Assembly (NCBI GenBank): GCA_013821605.1
Contig: JACDGP010000004.1
Coordinates: 36,395-100,394 of the forward strand
Direction of reading: 5' to 3'
Origin: Herpetosiphonaceae bacterium
GTDB lineage: Bacteria; Chloroflexota; Chloroflexia; Chloroflexales; Kallotenuaceae
Length of the DNA stretch: 64,000 nt
The position numbers and the translations under genes are program-made. This document shows, in pieces, positions 35,511-44,423 of this stretch (its first letter is position 1; each line of letters begins with the position of its first letter). The notes under the pieces are model-generated. The model was not told the origin of the DNA. It made no database searches and saw nothing but the letters and a program-made list of their open reading frames with translations.

Positions 35511-36509
35511 TCAGCTTTGCAGGATTTGCTCGATGCTTTGCAGTTCTTCCGGCGTAAAGTCTAGCTGCTCCAACGCTTGGACTGCCTCCTCGATCTGCGA
35601 CACGCGGCTGGCACCGATCAAGGTCGACGTGACCTCGGGATGGCGTAGCGTCCACGCGAGGGCGAGTTGCGCTGTATTCTGGCCACGAGCCGTAGCGATG
35701 GCCTGCAGGCGCTGCACTTTTGCTCGTTTGTCCTCCGTGATCTGGTCCGGCTTAAGAAACGTATTGGGCTTGGCGGCGCGCGAGCCGGCGGGGATGCCCT
35801 CGAGATACTTATCCGTTAATACGCCCTGAGCCAAGGGCGAAAAGACGATACAACCCATGCCTTCTTCACGAAGGGCCGTGAGCAGGCCATCTTCGATCCA
35901 GCGGTTGAACATGTTGTAGCTTGGTTGGTGGATCAAGCAAGGGGTGCCCAAGGCACGCAGCAGTTGAGCAGCTTGATGTGTTTGTTCAGGCGAGTACGAC
36001 GAGATACCAACGTATAATGCCTTGCCACTACGCACGATCTGATCCAGCGCACCCATCGTTTCTTCTAAGGGCGTTTGAGGGTCGGGACGATGGTGATAAA
36101 AGATATCGACGTAATCCAGCCCCATCCGCTTCAGGCTCTGGTCAAGGCTCGAGATCAGATACTTGCGCGAGCCCCATTCCCCGTAGGGACCAGGCCACAT
36201 ATAATAGCCAGCCTTGGTTGAAATGATGAGTTCATCGCGACTCGCAGCTAGGTCTTGCCGCATAATCTGACCAAACGTTTCCTCTGCCGAACCAGGCGGG
36301 GGGCCATAGTTGTTGGCCAAATCAAAGTGGGTAATCCCCAGATCAAAGGCCCGCAACAGCATGGCCCGCGACTGTTCTACGGTATCGACACCGCCAAAAT
36401 TGTGCCAAAGCCCGAGCGAGATCGCTGGTAGCTTGAGGCCACTGTGCCCACAACGATTGTAACGCATCGTCTCATAACGTGTGTCGGACGGATGGTATGT
36501 GGTCATCAA
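35511..36509 (-). CDS. L-glyceraldehyde 3-phosphate reductase-like aldo/keto reductase
   Basis: A 332-residue enzyme very close to the YghZ/Gpr group. Diagnostic stretches are RYNRCGHSGLKLPAISLGLW, HFDLANNYGPPPGSAEE with the catalytic Asp and Tyr, STKAGYYMWPGPYGEWGSRK, YVDIFYHHRPDPQTP and CIVFSPLAQGVLTDKYL. YghZ reduces L-glyceraldehyde 3-phosphate and detoxifies methylglyoxal. The first ATG (36509) gives MMTTYHPSD; an internal ATG at MRYNRCG is possible and is where many relatives begin. It is monocistronic and convergent with the sugar operon. Confidence 0.9.
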   Translation of the reverse strand: MMTTYHPSDTRYETMRYNRCGHSGLKLPAISLGLWHNFGGVDTVEQSRAMLLRAFDLGITHFDLANNYGPPPGSAEETFGQIMRQDLAASRDELIISTKAGYYMWPGPYGEWGSRKYLISSLDQSLKRMGLDYVDIFYHHRPDPQTPLEETMGALDQIVRSGKALYVGISSYSPEQTHQAAQLLRALGTPCLIHQPSYNMFNRWIEDGLLTALREEGMGCIVFSPLAQGVLTDKYLEGIPAGSRAAKPNTFLKPDQITEDKRAKVQRLQAIATARGQNTAQLALAWTLRHPEVTSTLIGASRVSQIEEAVQALEQLDFTPEELQSIEQILQS

Positions 36510-36583
36510 CCCCTCCTACTGCTTGCACTACGCGAGTATCAGGCTATTGTAGCAGCAGGAAGGAGTTGATGAGCCGAACTCGG

Positions 36584-36961
36584 TTACTCTAGCAGCGGGC
36601 GGAACTTATAGCCATAGACCAACAACCCGTCCTCGCCGAGATCCCGTAGCTTGCGCGTTACCATTTCGACCGGTTGGCCGATGTGTACAGCGTCCGGATC
36701 GACATCTGTGAGCTGAGCAGTAACCAACGGTCCTTCAACCAGCTTCACCAACGCAACAAGGTAGCGACCGCCCCAGGCATCTAGTCCATTCTCGACCGCA
36801 CTCCACGACCATATTTCGCCGCGGCCACTTAAGATCACCAGTTCATCGTCGGGGCCAGAAAAATGTGGAGGCGGAAACGTAATCGTGTTGGTGCGGCGGT
36901 CACGAGCACCCTCCAGGCGATAGCGCGCTCCTTTGAGACGCCAATGTTTGGCTAGTTCCAT
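36584..36961 (-). CDS. DUF35 OB-fold protein lacking zinc-ligand cysteines
   Basis: A 125-residue protein in the third place of an HMG-CoA synthase-thiolase-DUF35 operon. In archaea DUF35 bridges thiolase and synthase so that acetoacetyl-CoA is channelled. The OB-fold part is visible (GRGEIWSWSAVENGLDAWGG, YLVALVKLVEGPLVTAQLTD, VEMVTRKL). The N-terminal rubredoxin-like segment RYRLEGARDRRTNTITFPPP has the right shape, but the usual CxxC knuckle is gone; the whole protein has no cysteine. It starts six bases after the thiolase stop. Confidence 0.85.
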   Translation of the reverse strand: MELAKHWRLKGARYRLEGARDRRTNTITFPPPHFSGPDDELVILSGRGEIWSWSAVENGLDAWGGRYLVALVKLVEGPLVTAQLTDVDPDAVHIGQPVEMVTRKLRDLGEDGLLVYGYKFRPLLE

Positions 36962-36967
36962 GATCGT

Positions 36968-38125
36968 TTATTCCTTTACCAGTACATGGGTCGCTGCTGT
37001 CGCGCCGAGGCCACCCAAACATTGCGCCAGGGCGACACGTACTCCCGGAACTTGAAGTGACCCAGCCTCACCCCATAGCTGCGCCGCAAGCTCGACAATC
37101 TGGTAGATCCCGAGGGCACCGACGGTGTCACCACGTGCTTTGCAGCCACCGGCCGTTGCTAATGACAAGCTGCCACCTTTGGCGTAGGCACCATCGGCAG
37201 CCAAACGTGGAGCCATGCCGCGCGGAGCAAAGCCGCTGGCTTCGAGCGATAAAGCTGCCACAATGCCATGTTGATCACTTAGTTCGGCGACGTTAACGGC
37301 ATCTGCGTCAAGCTGTGCCTCCGCAAGCGCAGCTATAGTTGAGCGGGCCACCGCATCAAGCCATAGCGGATCGGGTCGCGCACCAAGGGCTAGCGGTACC
37401 GATGCAAGGGATGAGCCAGCAACCCGAATGGCAGTCCGAGTGTTTTCACCTTCAACCTGAGGGGCAGCGGCAATAATGAGGGCGGCAGCACCATCAGCCA
37501 CAGTTGAGCTATCAAGCAAACCGATGGGCGTCGCCACCGCCGGAGCGCCTGCTACTTTGCCCGGGTTAAGCGGGAAGCGATATAAGGCGTTGGGATTATG
37601 GAGGGCGTTGGCATGGGCGGTGACAGGCCAGGGCGCGAACGAACTGGCCGTATAGTCATGCTCATACGAGTAGCGCTGCTGAAGCAAAGCCCAACCTGCG
37701 GTTAAGGTTAAGCCTTGGTCGGCTTCGGCTGTGGCATCAAGACCGGTAGCCAGCGCGGCATTAAGCTCATTTTCCAGGACGTCGGTTACTTTTTCGACAC
37801 CGACAACGGCGACACACTGGTAAACACCGCTGGACACAGCCATGAACGCCTGATGCAAGGCTGCTCCACCGCTCGCACCGGCTGCCTCTATGTGGTAGCC
37901 CTCAATCGCACCGAGTCGCAGGGCAGCGACCAAGTGAGCCCCTAATTGAGCTTGTTTATTTAGGAGACCACCGAGCGCATTTGCCACATATAGAGCCTGG
38001 ATCGGAGGTTGGCCGGCATCATCAAGCGCAGCCTGGAGCGCGGCACCGGCGAGTTGCTCAAGGCTCCGGTCCCAGTGCTCGGCGACAGGTGTTTGGCCCG
38101 CACCAATAAGATAAACTGGTCGCAT
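36968..38125 (-). CDS. Archaeal-type thiolase homologue (acetyl-CoA acetyltransferase-like) with altered active site
   Basis: A 385-residue thiolase-fold protein: VYLIGAGQTPVAEHW, YVANALGGLLNKQAQLG, VVGVEKVTDVLENELNAAL and LAQCLGGLGATAATHVLV. In active thiolases the nucleophile is the Cys of a CASGG motif; here it reads AAGASGGAALHQA, with GGT (Gly) in that place. The usual GHPxGATG is GDTVGALG, so the catalytic His is also missing, while the C-terminal CxG cysteine remains. Gene order with HMG-CoA synthase (11 bases upstream) and DUF35 (six bases downstream) is that of the archaeal mevalonate operon. It may be structural, or use different residues. Confidence 0.88.
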   Translation of the reverse strand: MRPVYLIGAGQTPVAEHWDRSLEQLAGAALQAALDDAGQPPIQALYVANALGGLLNKQAQLGAHLVAALRLGAIEGYHIEAAGASGGAALHQAFMAVSSGVYQCVAVVGVEKVTDVLENELNAALATGLDATAEADQGLTLTAGWALLQQRYSYEHDYTASSFAPWPVTAHANALHNPNALYRFPLNPGKVAGAPAVATPIGLLDSSTVADGAAALIIAAAPQVEGENTRTAIRVAGSSLASVPLALGARPDPLWLDAVARSTIAALAEAQLDADAVNVAELSDQHGIVAALSLEASGFAPRGMAPRLAADGAYAKGGSLSLATAGGCKARGDTVGALGIYQIVELAAQLWGEAGSLQVPGVRVALAQCLGGLGATAATHVLVKE

Positions 38126-38136
38126 GAAGATACTCC

Positions 38137-39183
38137 TTAGCCTAGGTTATACTTGCCACGCATGCGGGCATAGGTGGCATAGTCGACCGATTGTTCGCGT
38201 GCCAGGTACACACTTGTGCGCGGCGCTCGATCCCGTGCTTGACCCAGGTGCTCAGTTGCGGTGAGTGCATAAGCATCTGCACCGGCTCCCGAGCCATATG
38301 AGACGAGCATGATCCGCTCACCCACTTCTGTTATGTCAAGCGTAGCACAAAGACCTAGCAAAGCTGCCGCCGAGTAAGTATTGCCAATCCGCGGGGCTAA
38401 GAGACCCGGCGCGACTTGCTCCGGTCGGAAGCCCAGTTGCTTGGCAGCAACTTGTGGGAACTTCGCATTCGGTTGGTGAAGTACGAGATACCGAAAGTCT
38501 CCGGGCTCCGCGCCAATTTCGTGCAATAGCTCGGTCGCCGCTGCTTCTATATGATGGAAGTAGGCCGGTTCGCCGGTGAAACGATTGCCGTGTACCGGAT
38601 ACGGCCGGTCGGCGCGACGAAAAAAGTCGGGTGTATCCGTTACATAGGATACCGTTGCATCGATCGTCGCCAAGGCCTTGGCAGATGAGCCAATGATCAT
38701 CGCCGCAGCGCCTGCGGCTGCAGTGTACTCTAACGCATCGCCCGGTCGCCCTTGGGCAGTGTCGGCACCAACGGCCAAGGCATACTCGACCAGCCCGGAG
38801 CTGACCATACCCATTCCGGCCGTTAGCGCCTCGGTTCCTGCTTTACAGGCGAATTCCCAGTCGGCGGCATGGACTGTCGGTCGGCAGCCTAAGGCTTCAG
38901 CGACCAACGTCCCCGAGGGCTTGACGGCATAGGGATGCGACTCGGAGCCAATCCAGACGGTACCAAGTTGTGCACCATCAAGCTGTGCTCGTCGCAAGGC
39001 ATTCCGACCGGCTTCAATCGCCATGGTGATTGTATCTTCGTCGGTTCCGGCGACCGCTTTCCCCTCAACCGGCCCACTACCACCACCGGCCCAAACTCGC
39101 GCTATCTCGCTATCAGCGATACGAAAGCGTGGAATGTATGCACCATAGCCCACAATACCGGTATCACTTCTGGTTATAGCCAT
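38137..39183 (-). CDS. Hydroxymethylglutaryl-CoA synthase, archaeal type
   Basis: A 348-residue condensing enzyme that joins acetyl-CoA and acetoacetyl-CoA to HMG-CoA for the mevalonate route to isoprenoids. The active-site residues are all visible: Glu in WIGSESHPYAVKPS, nucleophile Cys in DWEFACKAGTEAL and His in LVLHQPNAKFPQVAAK. IVGYGAYIPRFRI at the start and YGSGAGADAYALT near the end match the short archaeal form rather than the longer eukaryotic or staphylococcal enzyme. GAGGAG precedes the ATG. First gene of the three-gene operon. Confidence 0.95.
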   Translation of the reverse strand: MAITRSDTGIVGYGAYIPRFRIADSEIARVWAGGGSGPVEGKAVAGTDEDTITMAIEAGRNALRRAQLDGAQLGTVWIGSESHPYAVKPSGTLVAEALGCRPTVHAADWEFACKAGTEALTAGMGMVSSGLVEYALAVGADTAQGRPGDALEYTAAAGAAAMIIGSSAKALATIDATVSYVTDTPDFFRRADRPYPVHGNRFTGEPAYFHHIEAAATELLHEIGAEPGDFRYLVLHQPNAKFPQVAAKQLGFRPEQVAPGLLAPRIGNTYSAAALLGLCATLDITEVGERIMLVSYGSGAGADAYALTATEHLGQARDRAPRTSVYLAREQSVDYATYARMRGKYNLG

Positions 39184-39413
39184 GCCCTACTCTCCTCATC
39201 AACTCCGTCCGGATCACAGCTAACATGCGACCAAACAGTTCTTTGTGAACTTTTTCTCTTATAGGTATACGGGCAGCGAGCTTGTTTTAGTTCACCGGAA
39301 AACTGTCAAAAGCTATCTTGCTGCTACCTGCTCTATGATGTGACGGATCTTAGCCGTGGAACAGATTGTGATAGCCTCTGCACAATTGACGATCCTTGGT
39401 GGTAAAGAGTGCT

Positions 39414-41129
39414 ATGACAACTTCACCGGCGGATGAGCATGACAAGACTGAGAGAAAACCGCTCAGCAACATTTTGGAAAGCCTCGCCGGTAACGGTAGT
39501 GATGAGCAGCGGATCGAGACTGCTTTACTGCTAGGTGATCGTGCTCTAGCAGCGCTGAACAGCGGCATCGTTATTACCGATGCGCAGCAGTCCGATTACC
39601 CGATTATCGACTGTAATCCAGCCTTTGAGCACCTTACCGGCTATGGACGAGACGAAGTGCTGGGTCGTAATTGTCGCTTCCTGCAAGGTCCAGAGACGAA
39701 TCAGGAAGCACGCGCAGTGCTTCGTGCCGCACTTTTAGACAAACAGGAATGCCGGGTCACAATCTTGAACTACCGTAAAGATGGTACGCCGTTCTGGAAT
39801 GATCTGGCGATCGCACCAGTGCGCAACGAGCAAGGCCAGCTGACGCACTTTATTGGTATACAAACGGATGTCACCAGCCGGAAACAACTCGAAGCCGAAC
39901 TGCGCGAACAGACGGAGACGATTACGATCATTAACCATGTCGGGCAAGCATTGGCTGCTGAACTCGATCTGCACAACGTCGTCCAGCTTGTGACCGAGGC
40001 GGCAACCGACCTGACGGGCGCCCAGGTGGGAGCATTTTTCTATAACGTACCCACAGCAGGACACGAGTTGTTCACGCTTTATGCCCTAGCCGGGGTAGCT
40101 CAAGAAGTGTTCGCAGAAATCCCACTGCCGCGCGATACCCCTATGTTTGGCCCGACCTTTCGAGGTGAAGGCGTGATGCGGCTCGACGATGTGCGGAATG
40201 ATCCGCGTTATGGCCAGAATCCGCCACACCTTGGCCTACCAGCCGGCCATCCGCCTGTCACTAGCTACATGGCGGTACCCGTGATCTCGCGCTCAAAAGA
40301 AGTCTTAGGAGGGTTATTTTTCGGTCACACCGAGGTAGGCATCTTCACCGAGCGCGTGGAGCGCATCGTGGTTGGTTTAGCTGCAATGGCAGCTATTGCG
40401 ATGGATAATGCTCGTCTCTACGAGCAATCCCAACAAGCAATTCGCCTGCGCGATGCGTTTCTCGCAAGTGCCTCGCATGAACTCCGTACGCCCATTACCA
40501 CCTTGCTGGGCAACACCGAACTGCTCCAAAGGCGTGCCATCCGTGAGCAAAGCTTGAGTGCACGCGACCAGCGCACCCTGCAATCGATTGCTGAGCAAGC
40601 CTACCGGTTGAACGAGCTTGCAGAATTAGTGCTTGATTTGTCACTGCTGCAAACGGACCTGCTTGAACTTGATCCCCAACGAGTTGATCTACGCGCGCTG
40701 GCCCAACGTGCGCTGGCACGGGTAGGTACGAACAACATGCCTGGGCGCTTGCAACTCAGCGTTCCGGAGCAGCCGGTGATCGTTAGCGCTGATGAGCGGC
40801 GCCTCATCCAAGCACTGCATCAAGTTCTCCGCAATGCCCTCGCCTATAGCCCGACTGGTTCGCCCATCACGGTCCGGATCGAGCAGGACGCGAACACAGC
40901 CCTGATCGTGATGAGCGACCAGGGGATCGGGATCCCCGAGAGTGAGTTAGACTTCGTGTTTCAGCGCTCCTATCGTGGCAGCAACATCGATATTCGGCAT
41001 GTAAGTGGATTGGGAATGGGGCTCTTTTTCGTCAAGGAAATTATTACCCGGCATGGCGGCATGATCGAGGTGCAGAGCAGCGAGGGCAGCGGGAGCATCT
41101 TCACGATGCAACTGCCGCTCGCAGAATGA
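39414..41129 (+). CDS. LOV-GAF sensor histidine kinase (putative blue-light receptor)
   Basis: A 571-residue cytosolic kinase with no membrane segment. Residues 40-165 form a PAS domain of the LOV subclass: GRNCRFLQGPETNQ contains Cys87, which forms the flavin adduct, followed by NYRKDGTPFWNDLAIAP and FIGIQTDVTSRK. A GAF domain covers about 180-335 (VTEAATDLTGAQVGAFFYN). The HisKA box is ASASHELRTPITTL (His355), and the ATPase domain shows N, G1 and G2 boxes (VLRNALAYSP, DQGIGIPE, GLGMGLFFVK). ATG 39414 has AAGAG in front. No response regulator adjoins it, so the partner is elsewhere. Confidence 0.93.
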   Translation: MTTSPADEHDKTERKPLSNILESLAGNGSDEQRIETALLLGDRALAALNSGIVITDAQQSDYPIIDCNPAFEHLTGYGRDEVLGRNCRFLQGPETNQEARAVLRAALLDKQECRVTILNYRKDGTPFWNDLAIAPVRNEQGQLTHFIGIQTDVTSRKQLEAELREQTETITIINHVGQALAAELDLHNVVQLVTEAATDLTGAQVGAFFYNVPTAGHELFTLYALAGVAQEVFAEIPLPRDTPMFGPTFRGEGVMRLDDVRNDPRYGQNPPHLGLPAGHPPVTSYMAVPVISRSKEVLGGLFFGHTEVGIFTERVERIVVGLAAMAAIAMDNARLYEQSQQAIRLRDAFLASASHELRTPITTLLGNTELLQRRAIREQSLSARDQRTLQSIAEQAYRLNELAELVLDLSLLQTDLLELDPQRVDLRALAQRALARVGTNNMPGRLQLSVPEQPVIVSADERRLIQALHQVLRNALAYSPTGSPITVRIEQDANTALIVMSDQGIGIPESELDFVFQRSYRGSNIDIRHVSGLGMGLFFVKEIITRHGGMIEVQSSEGSGSIFTMQLPLAE

Positions 41130-41239
41130 GCGCTACAGCCGTCAAAGCTGCACTCCCATTGACAACCTCCCGCGCCAAGCGCATCATAGTGACTAAATGC
41201 GGGAGCAGCGTTTAGCCATTGAGTAGAGGGGATACGGTC

Positions 41240-41725
41240 ATGGCAACGAGTCTTCAAAGCTGGCAGGCTATCACAGATCTGGGTCTGCCTGACCAAGCGA
41301 TCGACAGCGATGAGCTGCCGTGGGTGCCGCAGGGTGAGCGCGTGTGGTACAAGCCCTTGCGCTTCGACTTGACGAATGGTCGCTGGGTCAACCTGCTGAA
41401 GGTGACCGGCGGCGGCAAGGTTAACCGTCACCGGCATAGTGGCGGCCAGGTCCTTGGCTATTGTATCCAGGGCAGTTGGCATTACCTCGAACGCGAGTGG
41501 GTGGCACGACCTGGTACCTTCATTTATGAGCCGCCCGGTGATATTCATACATTGATGGTTGATGGGCACGAGGATATGCTGACGCTCTTTCTGCTGGAGG
41601 GGGTCGTGCAGTACCTGGATGACGACGACAACCTGATCTATCAGGACGATGTCTTCTCGAAGATGGAACGCTATCTGACCTTTTGTCGCCAGCAGGGCAT
41701 TGAAGCCAAGGACTTGCGGTACTAA
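41240..41725 (+). CDS. Cupin-domain dioxygenase-like protein
   Basis: A 161-residue cupin similar to 2,4'-dihydroxyacetophenone dioxygenase-type proteins. The metal-binding stretch is KVNRHRHSGGQVLGYCIQGS, with two His and a later His in PPGDIHTLMVDG; the usual Glu of the first cupin motif is not obvious (Gln in GGQVLG). GAGGGG precedes ATG 41240. The TAA stop directly abuts the ATG of kduD, so the genes are coupled. In this setting it may work on a keto-sugar acid in place of the missing KduI isomerase, but that is only inference. Confidence 0.82.
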   Translation: MATSLQSWQAITDLGLPDQAIDSDELPWVPQGERVWYKPLRFDLTNGRWVNLLKVTGGGKVNRHRHSGGQVLGYCIQGSWHYLEREWVARPGTFIYEPPGDIHTLMVDGHEDMLTLFLLEGVVQYLDDDDNLIYQDDVFSKMERYLTFCRQQGIEAKDLRY

Positions 41726-42493
41726 ATGATCCTTGAAAGCTTTCGGCTGGATGGCAAAGTCGCCTTGGTAACAGGCAGCGCGCAAGGCCTCGGTCAAGCC
41801 CTGGCCCTCGGCGTGGCCGAAGCCGGTGCCGATGTCGTCGTCCTCGACATACAGCCGCCGGTCGAAACTGCGCGGCAGATTACCGTCCTTGGCAGGGCGT
41901 GCCATGCAATCCAGCTTGATCTCCAGCGTACGAGCCCAGAGCAGGCGCGGGCGACGATACAAGCATGTGTCGATGCCCTGGGACGGCTTGATATTCTGGT
42001 CAACAACGCTGGCATCATTCGGCGCGCTCCGGCCCTCGATTTCAGTGAAGCAGACTGGGAAGCCGTGCTACGCATCGATTTGAGCAGCGCGTTTTACCTT
42101 GCCCAGGCTGCAGCCCGCCACTTTGTGCAGCATAGCCAGCCCGGCAAGATCATCAACGTTGCCTCGATGCTCTCATTCCAGGGTGGCATGTTGGTACCCT
42201 CGTACACTGCAGCAAAAAGTGGGGTCGCTGGTCTAACGCGTGCTCTGGCAAACGAGTGGGCCAGCTTAGGCATTAACGTCAATGCCATCGCTCCCGGCTA
42301 TATGGCAACCGAGGTGACAGCGGCGATCCGGGCTGATCCAACCCGCAGCCAAACGATGCTGACACGTATTCCGGCGGGCCGGTGGGGAGAGCCCGACGAT
42401 CTCAAAGGCACGGTCGTCTTTCTAGCCTCGGAGGCCGCACGCTATCTACACGGCGCGATCATTCCGGTTGACGGAGGATGGCTCGCATCGTGA
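41726..42493 (+). CDS. kduD: 2-dehydro-3-deoxy-D-gluconate 5-dehydrogenase-like SDR
   Basis: A 255-residue classical short-chain dehydrogenase resembling KduD, which interconverts 2,5-diketo-3-deoxygluconate and 2-keto-3-deoxygluconate. Present are [20 protein letters not shown] (cofactor loop), [14 protein letters not shown] (KduD-like NAG-IIRR), the catalytic Ser in [31 protein letters not shown] (YxxxK) and [13 protein letters not shown] plus VDGGWLAS at the end. The start codon follows the cupin stop with no gap, and pgi begins 43 bases after it. Other KduD-like SDRs act on related sugars, so the exact substrate is not certain. Confidence 0.85.
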   Translation: MILESFRLDGKVALVTGSAQGLGQALALGVAEAGADVVVLDIQPPVETARQITVLGRACHAIQLDLQRTSPEQARATIQACVDALGRLDILVNNAGIIRRAPALDFSEADWEAVLRIDLSSAFYLAQAAARHFVQHSQPGKIINVASMLSFQGGMLVPSYTAAKSGVAGLTRALANEWASLGINVNAIAPGYMATEVTAAIRADPTRSQTMLTRIPAGRWGEPDDLKGTVVFLASEAARYLHGAIIPVDGGWLAS

Positions 42494-42536
42494 GCGGGGT
42501 TGTTTCCGTCCAACGTACTTGAGCAAGGAGAGCATG

Positions 42537-44171
42537 ATGACCACGAACAAGACAGCGTTGACCGAGAGTTCGGCATGGACAGCATTGGCGGCGCATTACA
42601 AGCAGATCCGCGATCTCCAACTCCGGCAACTCTTCGCCGAAGATCCAGGACGCGGTGAGCGGCTGACAGTAGAGGAGAATGGCCTCTACTTTGATTACTC
42701 AAAGCACCGCATCACCGACGAAACGATCCGCTTGCTCCTGACACTTGCCGAGGAGCGTGGCCTGCGCGAGCACATTGATGCGATGTTTCGCGGCGATGCA
42801 ATCAACAGCACCGAGCGCCGGTCAGTGTTACATGTAGCCTTACGTGCGCCCCAAGGTCAGGCCATCAATGTGGACGGCAAAGACGTCGTCCCTGACGTCC
42901 ATGCGGTCCTCGGCAAAATGACGGATTTCGCCAACCGCGTGCGGAGTGGGGAGTGGACCGGGTACACCGACAAGCGTATCCGCAACGTGGTTAACATTGG
43001 CATCGGCGGCTCCGATCTCGGCCCGGTCATGGTCTACGAGGCGCTGAAGGAGTATAGCGACCGCAGCATGACCTTCCGTTTTGTCTCAAACGTGGATAGC
43101 ACCGACTTTGTTGAGGCGACGCGCGACCTGGATGCAGCGGAAACGCTGTTCATTGTCTCGTCCAAGACGTTCACGACCTTGGAGACCATGACCAACGCGC
43201 AGAGCGCCCGCGCTTGGGCCTTACAAAGCTTGCACGATGAGCAGGCCATTGCCAAGCACTTTGTGGCAGTCTCAACGAATGCTGAGGAGGTGTCGAAGTT
43301 CGGGATTGATACCGCCAATATGTTCGCTTTTTGGGATTGGGTGGGCGGTCGCTACTCGGTCGACTCGGCCATTGGTCTGTCGGCCATGCTCGCCATTGGC
43401 CCCGACAACTTCCAGGCCATGCTGGCGGGCTTTCATGCCATGGATGAGCATTTTCGGACCGCACCGTTCGAGCGTAACCTCCCCGTGCTGATGGGCTTGC
43501 TCGGCCTCTGGTACAACAACTTTTTCGGCGCGCAGACCGTCGCGGTCCTGCCCTATGAGCAGTATCTCAAGCGCTTTCCGGCCTACTTGCAACAGCTGAC
43601 GATGGAAAGCAACGGCAAACACGTTACCCTCGAAGGGACGACCGTGAGCTACCAGACAGGACCGATCTACTGGGGCGAGCCTGGCACTAATGGGCAGCAT
43701 TCCTTCTACCAGATGATCCATCAGGGGACCAAGCTGATCCCATGCGATTTTATTGGCTTCTACCACGCATTGAATCCACTCGGCAACCATCATGATCTGT
43801 TGATGGCCAATGTCTTCGCCCAGACCGAGGCACTGGCTTTTGGCAAGACGACCGAAGAAGTTAAAGCAGAAGGCACACCTGATTGGCTCGCTCCACACCG
43901 CACCTTTGAGGGCAACCGCCCCAGCACCACGATTCTCGCAGACCGTCTCACGCCTGACATCCTCGGCAAGCTGGTCGCACTCTACGAGCACAGTGTCTTC
44001 ACGCAGGGTGTCATCTGGGACATCGACTCATTCGACCAATGGGGCGTCGAACTGGGCAAAGTGCTGGCGCAACGCATCATTCCCGAACTCACAAGCGCTG
44101 ACAAACCTCAGCTTAAGCACGATAGCTCGACCAATGCACTGATCCGGCGCTATCGCGAACGCCGCAGTTAA
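42537..44171 (+). CDS. pgi: Glucose-6-phosphate isomerase
   Basis: A 544-residue PGI converting glucose 6-phosphate and fructose 6-phosphate. Family signatures are [30 protein letters not shown], the first PROSITE-type region [36 protein letters not shown] with the catalytic Glu/His area, and a C-terminal [18 protein letters not shown] with the catalytic Lys. This is the long, E. coli/eukaryote-like form. AAGGAG stands six bases before ATG 42537 (three before ATG 42534). It ends in a strong hairpin at 44204-44232. Confidence 0.97.
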   Translation: MTTNKTALTESSAWTALAAHYKQIRDLQLRQLFAEDPGRGERLTVEENGLYFDYSKHRITDETIRLLLTLAEERGLREHIDAMFRGDAINSTERRSVLHVALRAPQGQAINVDGKDVVPDVHAVLGKMTDFANRVRSGEWTGYTDKRIRNVVNIGIGGSDLGPVMVYEALKEYSDRSMTFRFVSNVDSTDFVEATRDLDAAETLFIVSSKTFTTLETMTNAQSARAWALQSLHDEQAIAKHFVAVSTNAEEVSKFGIDTANMFAFWDWVGGRYSVDSAIGLSAMLAIGPDNFQAMLAGFHAMDEHFRTAPFERNLPVLMGLLGLWYNNFFGAQTVAVLPYEQYLKRFPAYLQQLTMESNGKHVTLEGTTVSYQTGPIYWGEPGTNGQHSFYQMIHQGTKLIPCDFIGFYHALNPLGNHHDLLMANVFAQTEALAFGKTTEEVKAEGTPDWLAPHRTFEGNRPSTTILADRLTPDILGKLVALYEHSVFTQGVIWDIDSFDQWGVELGKVLAQRIIPELTSADKPQLKHDSSTNALIRRYRERRS

Positions 44172-44203
44172 GCAGCAGATGTTTTTTATTATGTAAACCG
44201 CTA

Positions 44204-44232
44204 TGTGGGGCGCACGTGATGTGCGCCCCACA
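44204..44232 (+). terminator. Terminator hairpin after pgi
   Basis: A perfect 12-base inverted repeat (TGTGGGGCGCAC and GTGCGCCCCACA) with a five-base loop, 33 bases after the pgi stop. A T-rich stretch precedes it, but only short T-runs follow. It also lies just beyond the end of the minus-strand remnant and could serve both directions. Confidence 0.65.
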
Positions 44233-44240
44233 TCTTCCAC

Positions 44241-44387
44241 TCAGAATTTCACGAGACTCGCTACCTGCTTCACGGCATACAGGGGGACCAATGGGCTGCG
44301 ATCCGCATAATCTTTGTGTAGAGCAGTGGTAAACATCCGCGACCGCGAGCCCAAACCAACAACTGCATATCGCTTCCGTTCACTCAT
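44241..44387 (-). pseudogene. Remnant of a Gfo/Idh/MocA oxidoreductase (48 codons)
   Basis: The minus strand encodes MSERKRYAVVGLGSRSRMFT and then TALHKDYADRSPLVPLYAV, which is the first Rossmann strand, glycine loop and second strand of a Gfo/Idh/MocA dehydrogenase. The frame then reads KQVASLVKF and stops. The last ten residues look like the C-terminal end of such a protein, so an internal deletion is a likely history. An AAGGAG lies nine bases before the ATG, so the peptide may still be made, but it cannot be a working enzyme. It sits between pgi and uxaE. Confidence 0.65.
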
Positions 44388-44423
44388 GCGCAAGCGCTCC
44401 TTTGCGCCACCGGTTCATGTCTA

